64,000 bases of DNA, from positions 124,777,001 to 124,841,000 of the forward strand of contig JAZBRS010000029.1 in the NCBI GenBank assembly GCA_037176725.1, given 5' to 3'. The notes beneath the pieces were generated by a model. The model had not been told where the DNA came from, made no database searches, and saw only the letters and a program-made list of their open reading frames with translations. This document shows positions 9,957 through 21,240 of this stretch, piece by piece. The DNA is from Posidonia oceanica (Eukaryota > Streptophyta > Magnoliopsida > Alismatales > Posidoniaceae). The position numbers and the translations under genes are program-made. How positions within the stretch are numbered: position 1 is the first letter of the stretch; every line of letters begins with the position of its first letter.

Positions 9957-11655
9957 CTTGTCCTCGCCTGAGGAAACAAGCAAGAAAGAGAAAGGGCGCA
10001 GGCAAGCATGGGCATTGTCCGCACGAAGCGAGGCCACGCAAGGGCTGATCCTCGCACGAGGATACAAGGCAGGACTCCGAGCATACGGGGTCCGAGAAGA
10101 GCTTGTCCTCGCCTGAGGAAGCAAGCAAGAAAGGAAAGGGGATAGGCAAGCGTGGGCATCGTCCGCACGGAGCGAGGCCACGCAAGGGGGGCTGATCCTC
10201 GCACGAGGATACAGGACAGGACTCCGAGCATACGGGGTTTGAGAAGAGCTTGTCCTCGCCTGAGGAAGCAAGCAAGAAAGAGAAAGGAGGTAGACAAGCA
10301 TGGGCATCGTCTGCACGGAGCGAGGCCACGCAAGGGTTGATCCTCGCACGAGGATACAGGGCAGGACTCCGAGCATATGGGGTCCAAGAAGAGCTTGTCC
10401 TCGCCCGAGGAAGCAAGCAAGGTCTCCATGTGGACGGAGACGGCAAAGGCTTATCCTCGCCTGAGGAAGCAAGCAGGGGATTCCACGCGGATGGAATCCA
10501 AAGGGGCTTGTCCTCGCCCGAGAAAAAGCAAGCAGCAGTCTGATCCTCGTCCGAGGGGCAGACAGGGGACTCCATCCGCACCAAGCAAAGTCGCCCAGGG
10601 GGCTCGTCCCCAGCAGGGGAAACAAGCGGGGGGAAAGAAGAAAGAGGCTTGTCCTCGCCCGAGGAAGCAAGCAAGCAGGACCCCGTCCGCATGGAGGGAA
10701 GCCATACAAAAAGGAAAAAGGCTTGTCCTCGCCTGAGGAACAAGCAGGAGGGGCAGAAGAAAGAGGCTTATCCTCGCCTGAGGAAGCAAGCAAGCAGGAC
10801 TCCATCCGCACGGAGCGGAGTCACACGAAAAGAAAAAAGGCTTGTCTTCGCCCGAGGAAGCAAGCAAGAAAGGAAAAAGGCTTGTTCTTGCCCGAGGACA
10901 AGCAGGAAAAGAAAGGAGGAGGGCAAGCATGGGCATCGTCCGCAAGGAGCGAAGCCATGCAAGGGCTGATCCTCGCACGAGGATACAGGGCAGGACTCTG
11001 AGCATACGGGGTCCGAGAAGAGCTTGTCCTTGCCCGAGGAAGTAAGCAGGGCGCGCATACGCTTATCCTCGGCTGAGGAATAAGCAGGCCTGACCCTCGC
11101 CCGAGGAATAGGGAAAACTCCATCCACGCGGAACTGTGCAAGGCTTGTCCTCGCCCAAGGAAGTAAGCGGGTCTGGTCCTCGCACGAGGAATCAGACAAG
11201 GGCTCTGTCCGCACAGAGCCAAGCAGGGCGTGTCCTCGTCAGAGGAAACAAGCAAAAAAGGAAAAGAAAAGGCTTGTCCTCGCCTGAGGAAACAAGTAGG
11301 AGGGACAGAAGAAAGAAGCTTGTCCTCGCTTGAGGAAGCAAGTGAGCGGGACCCCATCCACACGGAGTGGAGTCACGCGAAACGAAAAAAAGGCTTGTCC
11401 TCACCCGAGGATGCAAGCAAGAAAGAAAAAAGGGTTATCCTCGCCCGAGGACAAGCAGGAAAAGAAAGGAGGCGGGCAAGCATGGGCATCGTCGGCACGG
11501 AGTGAAGCCACGCAAGGGTTGATCCTCGCACGAGGATACAGGACAGGACTCCGAGCATACAGGGTCCGAGAAGAGCTTGTCCTCACTCGAGGAAGCAAGC
11601 AAGAAAGAAAGAAGGCTTGCCCTCGCCTGAGGAAACAAGCAAGAAAAGAAAAAGG
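9957..11655. repeat. Hairpin-unit tandem array in 3' non-coding region of element B
   Basis: Same array type as 598-2,300. Recurring dyads are TCCTCGCCTGAGGA-like, ATCCTCG-CA-CGAGGAT, and GGACTCCG-AGCATA-CGGGGTCC (10,072-10,093). GGATTCC...GGAATCC (10,478-10,499) and GGCTCTG-TCCGCA-CAGAGCC (11,201-11,220) show matched changes in both arms. A larger unit of about 180 bp repeats three to four times between 9,950 and 10,420. Open frames are by-products of the repeat. Confidence 0.85.
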
Positions 11656-12178
11656 GAAAGCAATACCAAAGAGCAGCTAAAAAGATGCCCCTGGTATCAA
11701 GGATGATACTAGGGGACAGCTGAAGCGCCCCTAGTATCAAAAGTAAGGAAAATGCAAATAAGACTAACGCGTTTGCCAAGCGAGCAGTTGGGGATGCCAG
11801 CCCAGAGCAATCTGGGCAAATACGGTTGCGGCAATGCATGGGTCTGTAGAGGTTCCTGCGTGCACGTTGACTGCAAGAGGAGCTTTGCTGCGACTCTCTT
11901 GCTGAGGTTGCGAATTGCATGGTGCTTGCGAAGGGAGCTACTCCAGATCTCTTGCAGGCTACTTTAAGTAGTTTGCATGGATTGATGCTTTGAAGTGCTT
12001 GATGCGGGTCCTGCAACATCCTGGCACGAAAAGATATGCAATAGGTGAGGCATGCAACACAAACAAATGGCGTGAAACGTCTTTGTATTGAGTGAATCTT
12101 TGGTTACACGCCTCTGGCAGGCCAAAAGATACAGCATGATTCAAGAACAGCTATACAAGCAAACAACTGCATAGACGC
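11656..12178 (-). other. 3' non-coding spacer of element B
   Basis: Counterpart of 2,301-2,849 in element A, with the same GATGCCCCTGGTATCA block. No gene is visible. Confidence 0.65.
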
Positions 12179-13461
12179 CTAGTTATGTCGAGCCTTCTTG
12201 GCTTGGCGGGAGTCAAGGAACTGAGGGGCGCCAGGAGGAATCTCGTTGAGGGGCCAGAGTCCTTGCACCTCAATGACATACTCAGAAGTACATCCTGAGC
12301 CCTTCACAGTCGCAATGTCTGTAGACTTGACCCCATGGTGCATCAGATCTGCCAGCACTGTTGTGGATGCTGTTGTGCTGAGGGGGTAAGCTTGCGTGAG
12401 CCTGGGCACAGTGCTATCAATGAAGGCCCCCTGCCGGTAGCCAAACTGCCGCATAACCTGGATAGGGTGGTACTCCACACCCCCGATGAATCCTGGCAGT
12501 ACTACGAGCCACGTATTGCGAGCATCGAAGAAGACGGTGAATGGCTTAGCTGTGGATGGGATGATCCGCCAAGTCACTGCATCATCCGTCAGCTCAGACA
12601 GCTTCTGGTATTCTTCTGGCACACTTTTGATAGTTCTTGCATGACCACTGCTGCAGTAGGTTTCAATAGCATGCCTCTGAGGGCGCAGGAGGTTCATCTC
12701 CAAGTGTGCAGCTAGCCAGATCTGCACAAGCACTCCGCAACCGTGGAACTAGCGGCAGTGGTGCACGACGCGGTCTAGCTCGCGGTATGTCTCTGCAAGG
12801 ACGACTGGTGCCAGTCAATCTGTCGGGTCACCACTGCAAGTGCAATCTAAGCAATCTCGATTGCAACTGTCATCCTGCTATGCGTGAAGATCAGCTCACC
12901 TAGAAAGCGGGTGACGAATCCTCAGAGCCACAGCTCACTTTCGAGTTCAGCGCGCTTTTCCGTAACAACATCAAAGTATACTAGGCGAAGCAAAGGTGTG
13001 GGTCCACTGGTGCAGATTAGTCTTTACTGGCAGCCTTTGGCAGAGAGTCCAGTCAGCTGGCTCAGGACCGTAGTGTATCCATCGCGCCTCATGAAGATTG
13101 GAGGTCCCATAATCTTAGAGAAGCCGCAGATCCGCACCTCCTCCAGCGTAGGAGTCAACTCCGTTCTGCCGAAGCAGAAGACATAATGTGCTGGCTTCCA
13201 AAACCTTGCTGCAGTGCATAGGAGATGCCAGCTTACTTCAACATCTGCTGCCTTCAAGAGCTTGGAAGGGATACCCCATGTGCGCAGCTTCTCGCGATCG
13301 GCTTCAGTGAGTTTGCCAACTCACTCTCGCAGGGCATCTGAGCAGTGCATGGGAGTGACCAAAGTAGGATAACCCATTGCGAGGAAGAATGCAGGCTGCT
13401 GGTGCAGAAACCTCAGGTACCTATAATCAGAGTTGCATCTCATCAGATCAGGTATAAGCAT
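12179..13461 (-). pseudogene. DUF7745-like pseudogene carried in sense by element B
   Basis: Starts with ATG at 13,461-13,459 (MLIPDLMRCNSDYRYLRFLH, then FFLAMGYPTLVTP) and keeps the DUF7745-like blocks RFWKPAHYVFCFGRTELTPT, GHARTIKSVPEEYQKLSELT and GGVEYHPIQVMRQFGYRQGA. Breaks: TGA in the N-terminal third (element A has Trp there), TAA at 13,024-13,026 at the exact position of a TAG in element A, and a 1-nt deletion near 12,809 that shifts the C-terminal half (12,733-12,179) into another frame. It is closely related to the copy at 2,850-4,131, so the family already carried this gene before A and B separated. Function unknown. Confidence 0.75.
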
Positions 13462-14896
13462 ACAACACTCGGCTGGTAAAGATGCAGAATTCAAAGCTAG
13501 TAGAGCAGTTTAGCAAGTTTAATAGTTAGCATTCAAAGTGCAGATATTAAACATGTTCAGACTAAGGCAGCCCTGCTGGGGCAAGTGGTAGGTCGGAGCT
13601 CTGGACCAGTGCAGCTTGAAGAAGGTCGGCGCATGCTTGATAGAAGTACTGTCTCAACGCCGGGCCAAGTTTTGCAGAGTGGGAAGATAGAAGGAAAGGA
13701 AGGACTTATACTATGCATGCATGCATGATTTATGCTTGATATGTGTAGATATGCGCATGATTTATGGTAGATGTTGCAAATGTATGCATGATTTTGCTTA
13801 TATGCTGTAGCCCTCAGCATATGGAGTGCTTGGCGCCTGCTGTAGAGGAAGAGAGGGGTCCCTGACTCACTGGACTCTACTCAAGCTCTTAACTTGCTGG
13901 TGGCGCTCAAGAAAGGGTTATTTGCAGTGCGAGGGTGGTGGGTGGTGAGGACAGGCTCCAGACCAAACACCCAAGGACCTACACCTACTCTTTTGCATCG
14001 TTTTGCTCCCTCATAGGCAAGTAGGTTTCCCCTATCCCTAACTTGGAGGCAATGGGCACCTGGTTGAAGCTGGGGAGCTGCTTGCTAGGCCTTGCTAGGT
14101 TTAAAGGCTTCGCAGGGTTTGTGGATTCCCCTGGCGCAAATTTTTGCTCATCTCTAAGACAGTTAAGGGATGGGATTGTGCTGCTTGCTTTTTCTTTTTC
14201 TGGAGTTGACATTTGTCTTTACTCCCTTTTTCCTTGCTTCCCTTTTTTTTTTCTTTTTTGCTTTGCTTTTTCTTTTCTTCTTTGTTTTTTTCCCTTTTTT
14301 TTTTGCAAGCTTCTGCTATCCCAGGCTTAGAGGTAATGGGCGCTGGGGTTTTGAAGTGGGTTTGGGGCTCCTAGGTGCTAAGTGATGGACCATCTCCGAA
14401 GCAGTTTGGAGGGACAGGGTTATGCTATGCGCCTCTATCTCTAGGGCCTGCTTCTGCCTTCGCCTTCTGTTTGCTTTTTTCTTTTATGCCCATGCTCAAA
14501 CATATTCTTTTATGGCTCACATTTGCTCACGCCCTAGCATTTTATCTCCCTCGGGAGGCCCAAGTCCTAAGGGGTTTGGCTATTTCGCCTGTTCTCACTA
14601 GAAAGGTGGCTCCCTCACTAGCTAAAACGCCTAAGTAGTGTCAGGTGAGGCAGGGTAGACTCCTTCCATAGCAGGCAAGCACATCCGATTTCATCATTGG
14701 GCTAGATGCAATGCATGATTTTTGTTGGGAATTTTTGGATTTTGCTTGAGATATGCTGAAGGAGATGAAAATGCAAGGATATATGTAGAGAGTGCGAGGA
14801 TGCAAGGGACAAGATAGGAGCGCAAGGAGAATGTACAAGGAAGAGAGAATGCAAAGGATAGGATGGAAGAGAACGCTCTGCAAGGCAAGGGCCGGG
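13462..14896 (-). other. Non-coding region between integrase and accessory gene, element B
   Basis: About 220 bp longer than in element A, because a segment beginning CTATCCCTAACTTGGAGG (about 14,031) is partly duplicated at about 14,316 with a T-rich stretch (14,190-14,305) between. No gene is visible. Confidence 0.65.
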
Positions 14897-16039
14897 CTAT
14901 TGATAGTACTTCTTGAGATAGCATGCATTGACCAGCTCTGACTGCCCAGTCTGGTCCATGTCCTCAAGAATTGCTGTGCCGCCTGAGAATGCCTGCTTGA
15001 CCACAAAGGGGCCACACCAGTTAGGTCGGAATTTGCCTCGACCGTCTAGCAGGTGGATGGCCCGCAAGACAAGGTCACCTGGCTGAAAGCTTCTGGGCCG
15101 CACCTTCTTCAGGTATGCTCTTGCCATCTGCTTTTGGTAGCAGCGAGCGTTGTGCATTGCTTGCAATCTACGCTCATCAATCAGGTTGAGCTGGGCGTAG
15201 TGGTCCTCGACCCATTCTGCTTCTTCCAACTCTGCTTCTCGCAGGATTCGCAGCGAAGGGATCTCCACTTCGACAGGCAGCACTGCCTCCATGCCATATG
15301 CCAGCGAGTACGGGGTGGCTCCTGTCGAGGTCCGCACTAATGTTCTGTACGCCTAGAGTGCGTACGGGAGCTTATCATGCCAGTCTTTGTGGGTTTCTGC
15401 CATCTTCTTCATTATCTTTACAATGTTTTCATTGGCAAACTCCACTGCTCCATTCATCTGGGGCCGATATGGTGAGGATCTGTGATGCTTGATTTGGTGC
15501 TTCTGCAGGTATTCTTCGATCCTCTTCGCAATGAAGTTCGAGCCGTTGTTAGAGATGATTGCGTGCGGGACCCCATACCGGGTGACAATGCTGTTTCTGA
15601 TGAACTTCTCTATCATCGCAGCTGTGACCGCCTTGTAGGAGGCCACATCCACCCACTTAGTGAAATAATCTATCGCTACCAGGATGAAGCGATGACCGTT
15701 CGATGCAGCAGGGTGTATAGCGCCGATGACATCAATCTCCCAGGTGGAGAAGGGCCATGGCGAGGACATGCTATGCAGTTCCTGTAGGGGTGCGTGCATA
15801 AGATTACCATGGATCTGGCAGTTGTGGCATCTACACACAAACTGGCAGCAGTCTACCTCCATGGTTGACCAGAAGTAGCCTTGCAACATGATTTTCTTGG
15901 CCAGCAGCACACCATTCATATGCGGACCACAAGTCCCTACATGAACCTGGAGCATAAGCATGTCGGCCTCTGGCTTGCTCAAGCAGCGCAAGAGCATCTG
16001 ACTGTATGATCTTCTGTATAACTGCCCTGCCCCTAACAC
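14897..16039 (-). pseudogene. Integrase of element B, inactivated
   Basis: Integrase joins retrotransposon cDNA to the host chromosome. Counting from 16,039, an HHCC zinc finger is seen (H33, H40, C71, C74), then a catalytic core with D103 and E200 in classic DD35E spacing. The second catalytic Asp position is Asn164 (codon 15,550-15,548, AAC within IISNNGSNF). A TAG at 15,353-15,355 splits the core from the C-terminal part (15,337-14,897), which has the GKFRPNW.GPF motif (GPY/F type) and ends KKYYQ. Integrase is one base out of register with the upstream RNase H, so a frameshift lies near 16,040-16,070. Any one of these lesions would abolish activity. Confidence 0.9.
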
Positions 16040-16770
16040 ATACTTCGACGCCAGACGCGTCGAATTCTTCTATCTGCTACTAAGGTGCCAGGCAGGTGGC
16101 TGCCAGACTCTAGGAAGGCTTGGATGTCGCAATACCAAGGCTGCTCTTCTACCAGGTCCGCCTCCTCTATGCTCATGCAATGCACGGGCTGCTCCATGCA
16201 TGTAACTGATACATCCACTGTTCGGTCTTCAGGTATACTAAGCCAGGATGCCAAGGTTGTCAACGCATCTGCATATGCGTTCCTTGCTCTGTTCATATAC
16301 GAGAAGCAGATGTTTGCAAACTGTTCTATCAGCTTCAGCAGGTGTTCGTGATATGGCACTAACTTTGGATCCTTTGTTCTCCAATCGCCATTCACTTGGG
16401 AAATCACCAGCATGGCGTCGCTGTGCACATGCAGCTTCTGCGCCTCATGCTCGAGCGCGACCTTCAATCCCAGAATGCATGCTTCATATTCTGCTTCATT
16501 GTTAGTGCATTTGAAGGTCAGCTTCCTTACGAAGGGGATCATCTGCCCCTGTGGCGTGGTCAGCACCGCACCTATGCCTCGACCCTTCTTGTAGATAGCG
16601 CCATCAAAGTACAACTTCCAATGCTCTAAGTCTTCAAGGTCCTTCTCCTCAGAGTCCTCCATTGCAAAGAGGATGTCCTTATCCGGGAACTGCGTCTGGA
16701 GAGGCTGGTATTCAGGCAAAGGGAAGTTTGCAAGGTGGTCTGCCATGGCTTGGCCCTTCATGGCTCGCTA
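16040..16770 (-). pseudogene. Second (archaeal-type) RNase H of element B
   Basis: This extra RNase H is a hallmark of the Tat/Ogre lineage; it cuts RNA in RNA-DNA hybrids. Counting from 16,761, the acidic residues are D53 (YFDGA), E89 (NNEAEYEA), D115 (VHSDA) and D165 (NAYADAL), with the usual blocks FPLPEYQPLQTQFPD before and WLSIPEDRTV after. All four acidic positions are intact. The domain is cut off upstream by TAG at 16,768-16,770 and ends out of frame with integrase. It lies in the same frame as RT and protease. Confidence 0.9.
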
Positions 16771-17016
16771 CGTGACAAAGGTGATGTCATATTGAGACAA
16801 CAGCACCTGTCACTTGACGCATCTGCCTACCATTGCTGGCTTCTGGAAGAGGAATTTGATGGGGTCATGTCGGCATAGAAGCCGGACTGGATACGCCATC
16901 ATGTAGTGCCTCAGCTTCTGTGCAGCCCAGAAGAGGGATAAGCACGTCATCTCCATTGTGCTATACTTGGCTTCGCAATCATTGAATTTCTTGCTCAAGT
17001 AATAAATCGCATGCTA
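16771..17016 (-). pseudogene. RT-proximal RNase H, element B
   Basis: Continues the RT frame with a KKFNDCEAKYSTMEMTCLSL block, the conserved end of the first RNase H region in Ty3/gypsy polyproteins. Stops at 17,014-17,016 (TAG) and 16,810-16,812 (TGA) interrupt it. In Tat elements this first RNase H is often weak, consistent with the acquired second one downstream. Confidence 0.8.
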
Positions 17017-18393
17017 CTTTCTACCAGATTCATCATGCTGGCCCAAGACGGCGCCCATGGAATGCTGGGTGGTAGAGAGGTAGAGAAGCAGAGGCCTCCC
17101 CAGCATGGGAGGGATCAAAACAGGAGGCTTGGTCAGAAGCTGCTTGATCTTGTCAAAGGCAGCTTGGCATTCCTCGCTCCAGTCAATCTGTGCATTCTTC
17201 CTCAGGAGCTTGAAGATCGGTTCGCATATAGGCGTGAGCTGCGCAATGAATCGACTGATATACTGCAGGCGTCCGAGCAGGCCTCGGACTTCTTTCTCTG
17301 TCCTGGGGGGTGGCATGTCCACGATGGCTTTTGCCTTCATCGGGTCCACTTCAATCCCCCTCTGGCTAACAATGTAGCCCAGGAGCTTCCCAGAAGATAC
17401 CCCGAATACGCATTTGCTGGGATTAAGGCTCAGCTTGTACTTTCGCAAGCGGTCAAAGAGCTTCCTTAAGCAGGCAAGGTAATCCTCAGACTCTTTGGTC
17501 TTGGCAATCATATCATCCACGTATACCTCAACTTCTTGATGCATGAGGTCATGGAAAAGTGCAGTCATAGCCCTCTGATAGGTTGCGCCGGCATTTTTCA
17601 GCCCAAATGGCATAACTTGGTAGCAGAAGACAGCCTAAGGGGTGATGAATGATGTTTTCTCCATGTCCTCCTCTGCCATTCTGATCTGGTTATAGCCAGA
17701 GAAGCCATCCATGAAAGAAAGCATTTTGTTCCCTGCAGTGTTGTCGACTAGGATGTCAATGTGCGACCGTGGAAAATCATCCTTGGGACTCGCCTTGTTC
17801 AGGTCCCGATAGTCGATGCACATGCGGACATGTCCATCTTTTTTGGGCACAGGCACAACATTTGCAAGCCACTCAAGGTAAAGGACGACCTTGAGGAAGT
17901 TAACATTGTGCTGCTTCATGATCTCTTCTTTGATCATAAGTAGCCACTGTGGTCGCCATCGCCTTAGCTTTTGCTTTAGTGGCCTTGCATCTGGGTCTAA
18001 GGGCAGGTTGTGCACAACTATCTCAATGTCAAGGCCAACCATATCCTCATAGCTCCAGGCGAAGACATCCGCATACTCTTTCAAGTATGCGATGAATTCT
18101 GCTCTAGCCTGGGGTGACAGAAGGGCGCTAATGCGGACCTCTCTGACTTCTTCTACTGTGCCAATGCTGACAACCTCTGTCTCCTCTTCAACATGTAGGT
18201 TGCGGCCTTCTGGATCGTCATCGTGGGGCCGGAACTCAGGCGATGGTTCATCATTCCCATCTTCACCTGCATCATCCTCCTCTCCATACGCAATAAGCTC
18301 CGAGAGGATCTCTTTCTCAAAGGTGGGGTCTAAGATATCGAAGGAGTGCAAGTGTTCCACTGCTTGGCCTTGGTGACACTTCAGGATGGTCAC
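17014..18393 (-). pseudogene. Reverse transcriptase of element B
   Basis: Copies the element's RNA into DNA. The frame starts with an acidic pre-RT region (LHSFDILDPTFEKEILSELI), then shows the RT motifs IDYRDLNKASPKDDFP, FMDGFSGYNQI, TSFITP, MPFGLKNAGATYQ and the catalytic YVDD (17,512-17,523), and ends with the thumb/connection region. TAG at 17,635-17,637 sits between TSFITP and the next block, where Trp is usual in this family; TAG at 17,014-17,016 follows. Apart from stops the frame is continuous with protease and gag. Confidence 0.92.
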
Positions 18394-19902
18394 GCATACC
18401 CGAGTGTTTTTATACCCTCGACACGCAACCTCTGTCCTGGCAAGCTCCTCAGCTGGCTCTGCCTGCTCTGACTCTACTGTTGGCCCTACTGAAGTTAACT
18501 GTGCTGCTGCCTGTTATGCGGGGGTTGCATGTGCTACTGCTCGCTGCTGTACTGTTGGTGCCTGCTGCGCTACTGCTTGTGCATGTTGTGCCGCTGCCGA
18601 TGCATGTTGTACTGCCGCCGATGCATGTTGTACTACTACTAGTGCATGTTGCTCTACTACTGTTGCATGTTGCTCTACTACCGCTTGTGCATGTTGCTCT
18701 ACTACCACTTCTGCATGTTGCTCTGCATGTTGCTCTACTACTGGTGCATGTTGTACTGCATGTTGCTCTGCTACTTGTGCATGTTGTACTGCTACTGCTT
18801 GCTGTGCTACTTGTGCTGCTTGTGGTGCTAATACTGCTGGTATCTGCTATGCTATCACTTCCTCTGCGTGCTCTGGTGTGCTTGCCAAGAATACATCAGG
18901 CTGGCAGCTGATCACGGCACTGCCGCCCGCTGCATTGTCTAAGCATGGCATGCACTGCACAAACCATCAAGACTCACCCCCTGGCTACAGGGTGATTAGC
19001 TCATCTGGTCTGACGGGTGTCTCAAGCGCTAGATCTTCCTCTAGGACCATGAAAGAGGGATCCGTGGCCACGGCCTTCCCCTTCTTCTGTGTTGTCTCAT
19101 GCTCTGCCACGTCTTGTGCTAGTGACGCGAGCTGCTCCTGGAATAACTGCTCCAAGTCTCCCATAGAGAAATCAATCTGAGCATCTGTAGTCGCTCCTGC
19201 CTCCTCATCCGAGGGTGAGTCGACGTAATAAGTGACTGTCGGGCTTGCGGCCGGCCCTGGCTCGACTGCTGGGCTTTCTGCTGCTTGGAGCACTTGTTTC
19301 GCTGCTACTGGTTATGCTGCCAAGATCACTATTGCTGCTGGCGGGGAGGCACAACTGCTCTTCTGAGGGGCCAATGGCTGGATCGCCATACTTGGGGATG
19401 AAGCGCCGGTGCCCGTGGGTGATAATGGTGGTCTCCCGGTAGCAGCAGCGAGAATCTTCCGCATAGCAAGATCTGCTGAAGCTGACAGTGATGTGCCTGA
19501 CAGAGCTGCTTGGCTTGCTTGTGGCATTGTCAATGATGCGGCCTGAGTCACGCTGTCGCCTGATCCGATTGACTGTGCCACCTGAGAAAGTGATTTCCAT
19601 GCTGGTGTGGCTACGGCCACAGGCTGACTGCTGGATAACGCCGGAGGGTGTGCTTCTGACTCTGGCGTTGTGGCTGCAACTGTCGGCGACTTTGGTGATG
19701 CTACAAGAAGAGGGGAAATTGTCAGCCCCGCTCCAAGGTTTGCCAATTCTGCTGCTTCATCAGTGAGTGCCAAGCAAACTGATCGGGACGCAGTCACGCT
19801 GAGCTGATCCTTGCTGCTGGTTGGGGCTGCCTCAACTATGCCAGACTCCTCCTCATTTGAGTAGTAGTCCTCGATGCAGATCCATTCTTCCTCTGGTAGC
19901 TA
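18394..19902 (-). pseudogene. Protease-RT linker of element B (acidic and QHA-repeat rich)
   Basis: In frame with protease and RT. It holds a conserved acidic block (GDLEQLFQEQLASLAQDVAE, about 19,170-19,110) followed by a VVEQHA repeat region (18,880-18,514) made of TGCTCTACTACT-type DNA repeats. I recognise no enzyme. Stops at 19,900, 19,312, 18,985, 18,847 and 18,514 (TAG/TAA). The equivalent linker in element A is the target of the B insertion. Confidence 0.75.
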
Positions 19903-21240
19903 AGAACTTTGGCATGACGCCTGCTGCACTAGGGCTTTACTACCGTTTGATTCCAGGATACCTGCACTGGTGAAGTTAGTGAGGTCCTGCGGGATAGCTA
20001 TCCTCTGATCCTTGGGCAGCATGCATCTATCTTTGCTGGACTGTAGGTCATATCCGAGGCCTTCAGAATCTCTTCGCTCTGCTGCTCTGATTGGCTCAAC
20101 GATTCCCTGGCCGTATCGCCCGAGCGGTGCTCCCTTGACATAGCCCCATCTGTGACAAATGTTTTCAACCATCTGGAAGGGATTGCTGTGAATGGCCAAG
20201 GAGTTGACACGTTCAAGATCAGGCACAAAGCTAACCGGCTCACACCGATTAACTTGATACAAAGCAGCTGAAAGTTCAGGGTCAAAAGGGATAGTATGCG
20301 AAGAGATGGGTGCAACCGCCTCGATCCACTCTTTCTCGAAGTTTTCCACCATTACAACGATAACATCATTGCTGTGGCGAAACTTGATCATGTGGTGGAG
20401 GGTCGAGGGGATGACCTGATGCTTGTGGAGCCAACGGTGCCCAAGCAAGAAGTTAAAGTTAGGCTCCAAGTCAACAATGTAGAACTCCACATCGAAGGTG
20501 ACCGGGCCAATGACTAAAGGAATAATCAGAATCCCTAGAGCGTCATGGTGCGTATTATCAAAAGCTGTCATTCCCTTTATCGCCGGGGTGATATCCTCGG
20601 CCTTGAATCTGAGCCTGGTTGCGGTGCACAACGGACAGACATTAAGGCCTGACTCGTTATCAACCAGCGATAGGGGAATGCGAAAGTTTTTGTATTGCAC
20701 CGTGACAAACAAGGGTCGGTTATGATTAATCCCCGTCGGAGGCAGCTCATCGCTCGTGAAAGAGATGATCTGAGACTCTGCGATGACGCCAACCATGCTT
20801 TCCAGGGGCGCAGGTTCTATGGCTTGGGACACACGGGCAGCTTGGAACACTCGGAGAAAGGCCTCATGGTGTTCGGAAGAGGAGTGTATAAGGTCCCAAA
20901 TGGAAATATCGGCTTTAACCCTCCTAAGCTGGGAAGTGATGTCGGTTTTGCGATGCGGCTTTCTGGTGATAGGAGGGGGTGCTCTGGGAGTTGGCTCTAC
21001 TGAGCTAGGTGCAGGGGGTTGGCCTGATGCTGGAGGTGCTACGGGCTGGCTGACTGGTAGGGGTGCTGCTGGCTGGCTCGTTGGTGGAGGTGCAGTGGGT
21101 GCTGGACGGCTGGGCCTTACCACCGGTGCTGCGGGCTGGTATACCCTCCCCGATCGCGTGACTTCTACGCACGTTTCCGTGGCATAGTTGTAGGGCATGC
21201 AATGGGGGTCCCAGGTTAAATCAATAGCCGTAGGGGCCTA
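19903..21240 (-). pseudogene. Aspartic protease of element B
   Basis: Processes the gag-pol polyprotein. Counting from 21,198, a Pro/Ala-rich lead (residues 20-80) is followed by LRRVKADISIWDLIHSSSEH and the active-site region LSLVDNESGLNVCPL with Asp180; the residue two after the Asp is Glu where Gly is usual, which probably damages it. FNFLLG.RWLHKHQVIPSTLH is the second conserved block, and a KGAPLGRYGQGI...EGLGY block resembles the G-patch-like segment of this family. TAG codons at 21,238 and 19,900 bound the open part. Element A has the same architecture at 38,125-39,696. Confidence 0.88.

Noticed and set aside
9729..11363. Open frames up to 360 codons, both strands
   Set aside because: Same array type in element B; frames overlap each other on both strands.
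18386..19180. 264-codon Cys/Ala/Thr-rich + strand frame
   Set aside because: Antisense of the Gln/Ala-rich linker of element B, created by TGCTGC-type repeats.
20783..21187. + strand frame of 134 codons
   Set aside because: Antisense of the protease region, which has clear motifs on the minus strand.
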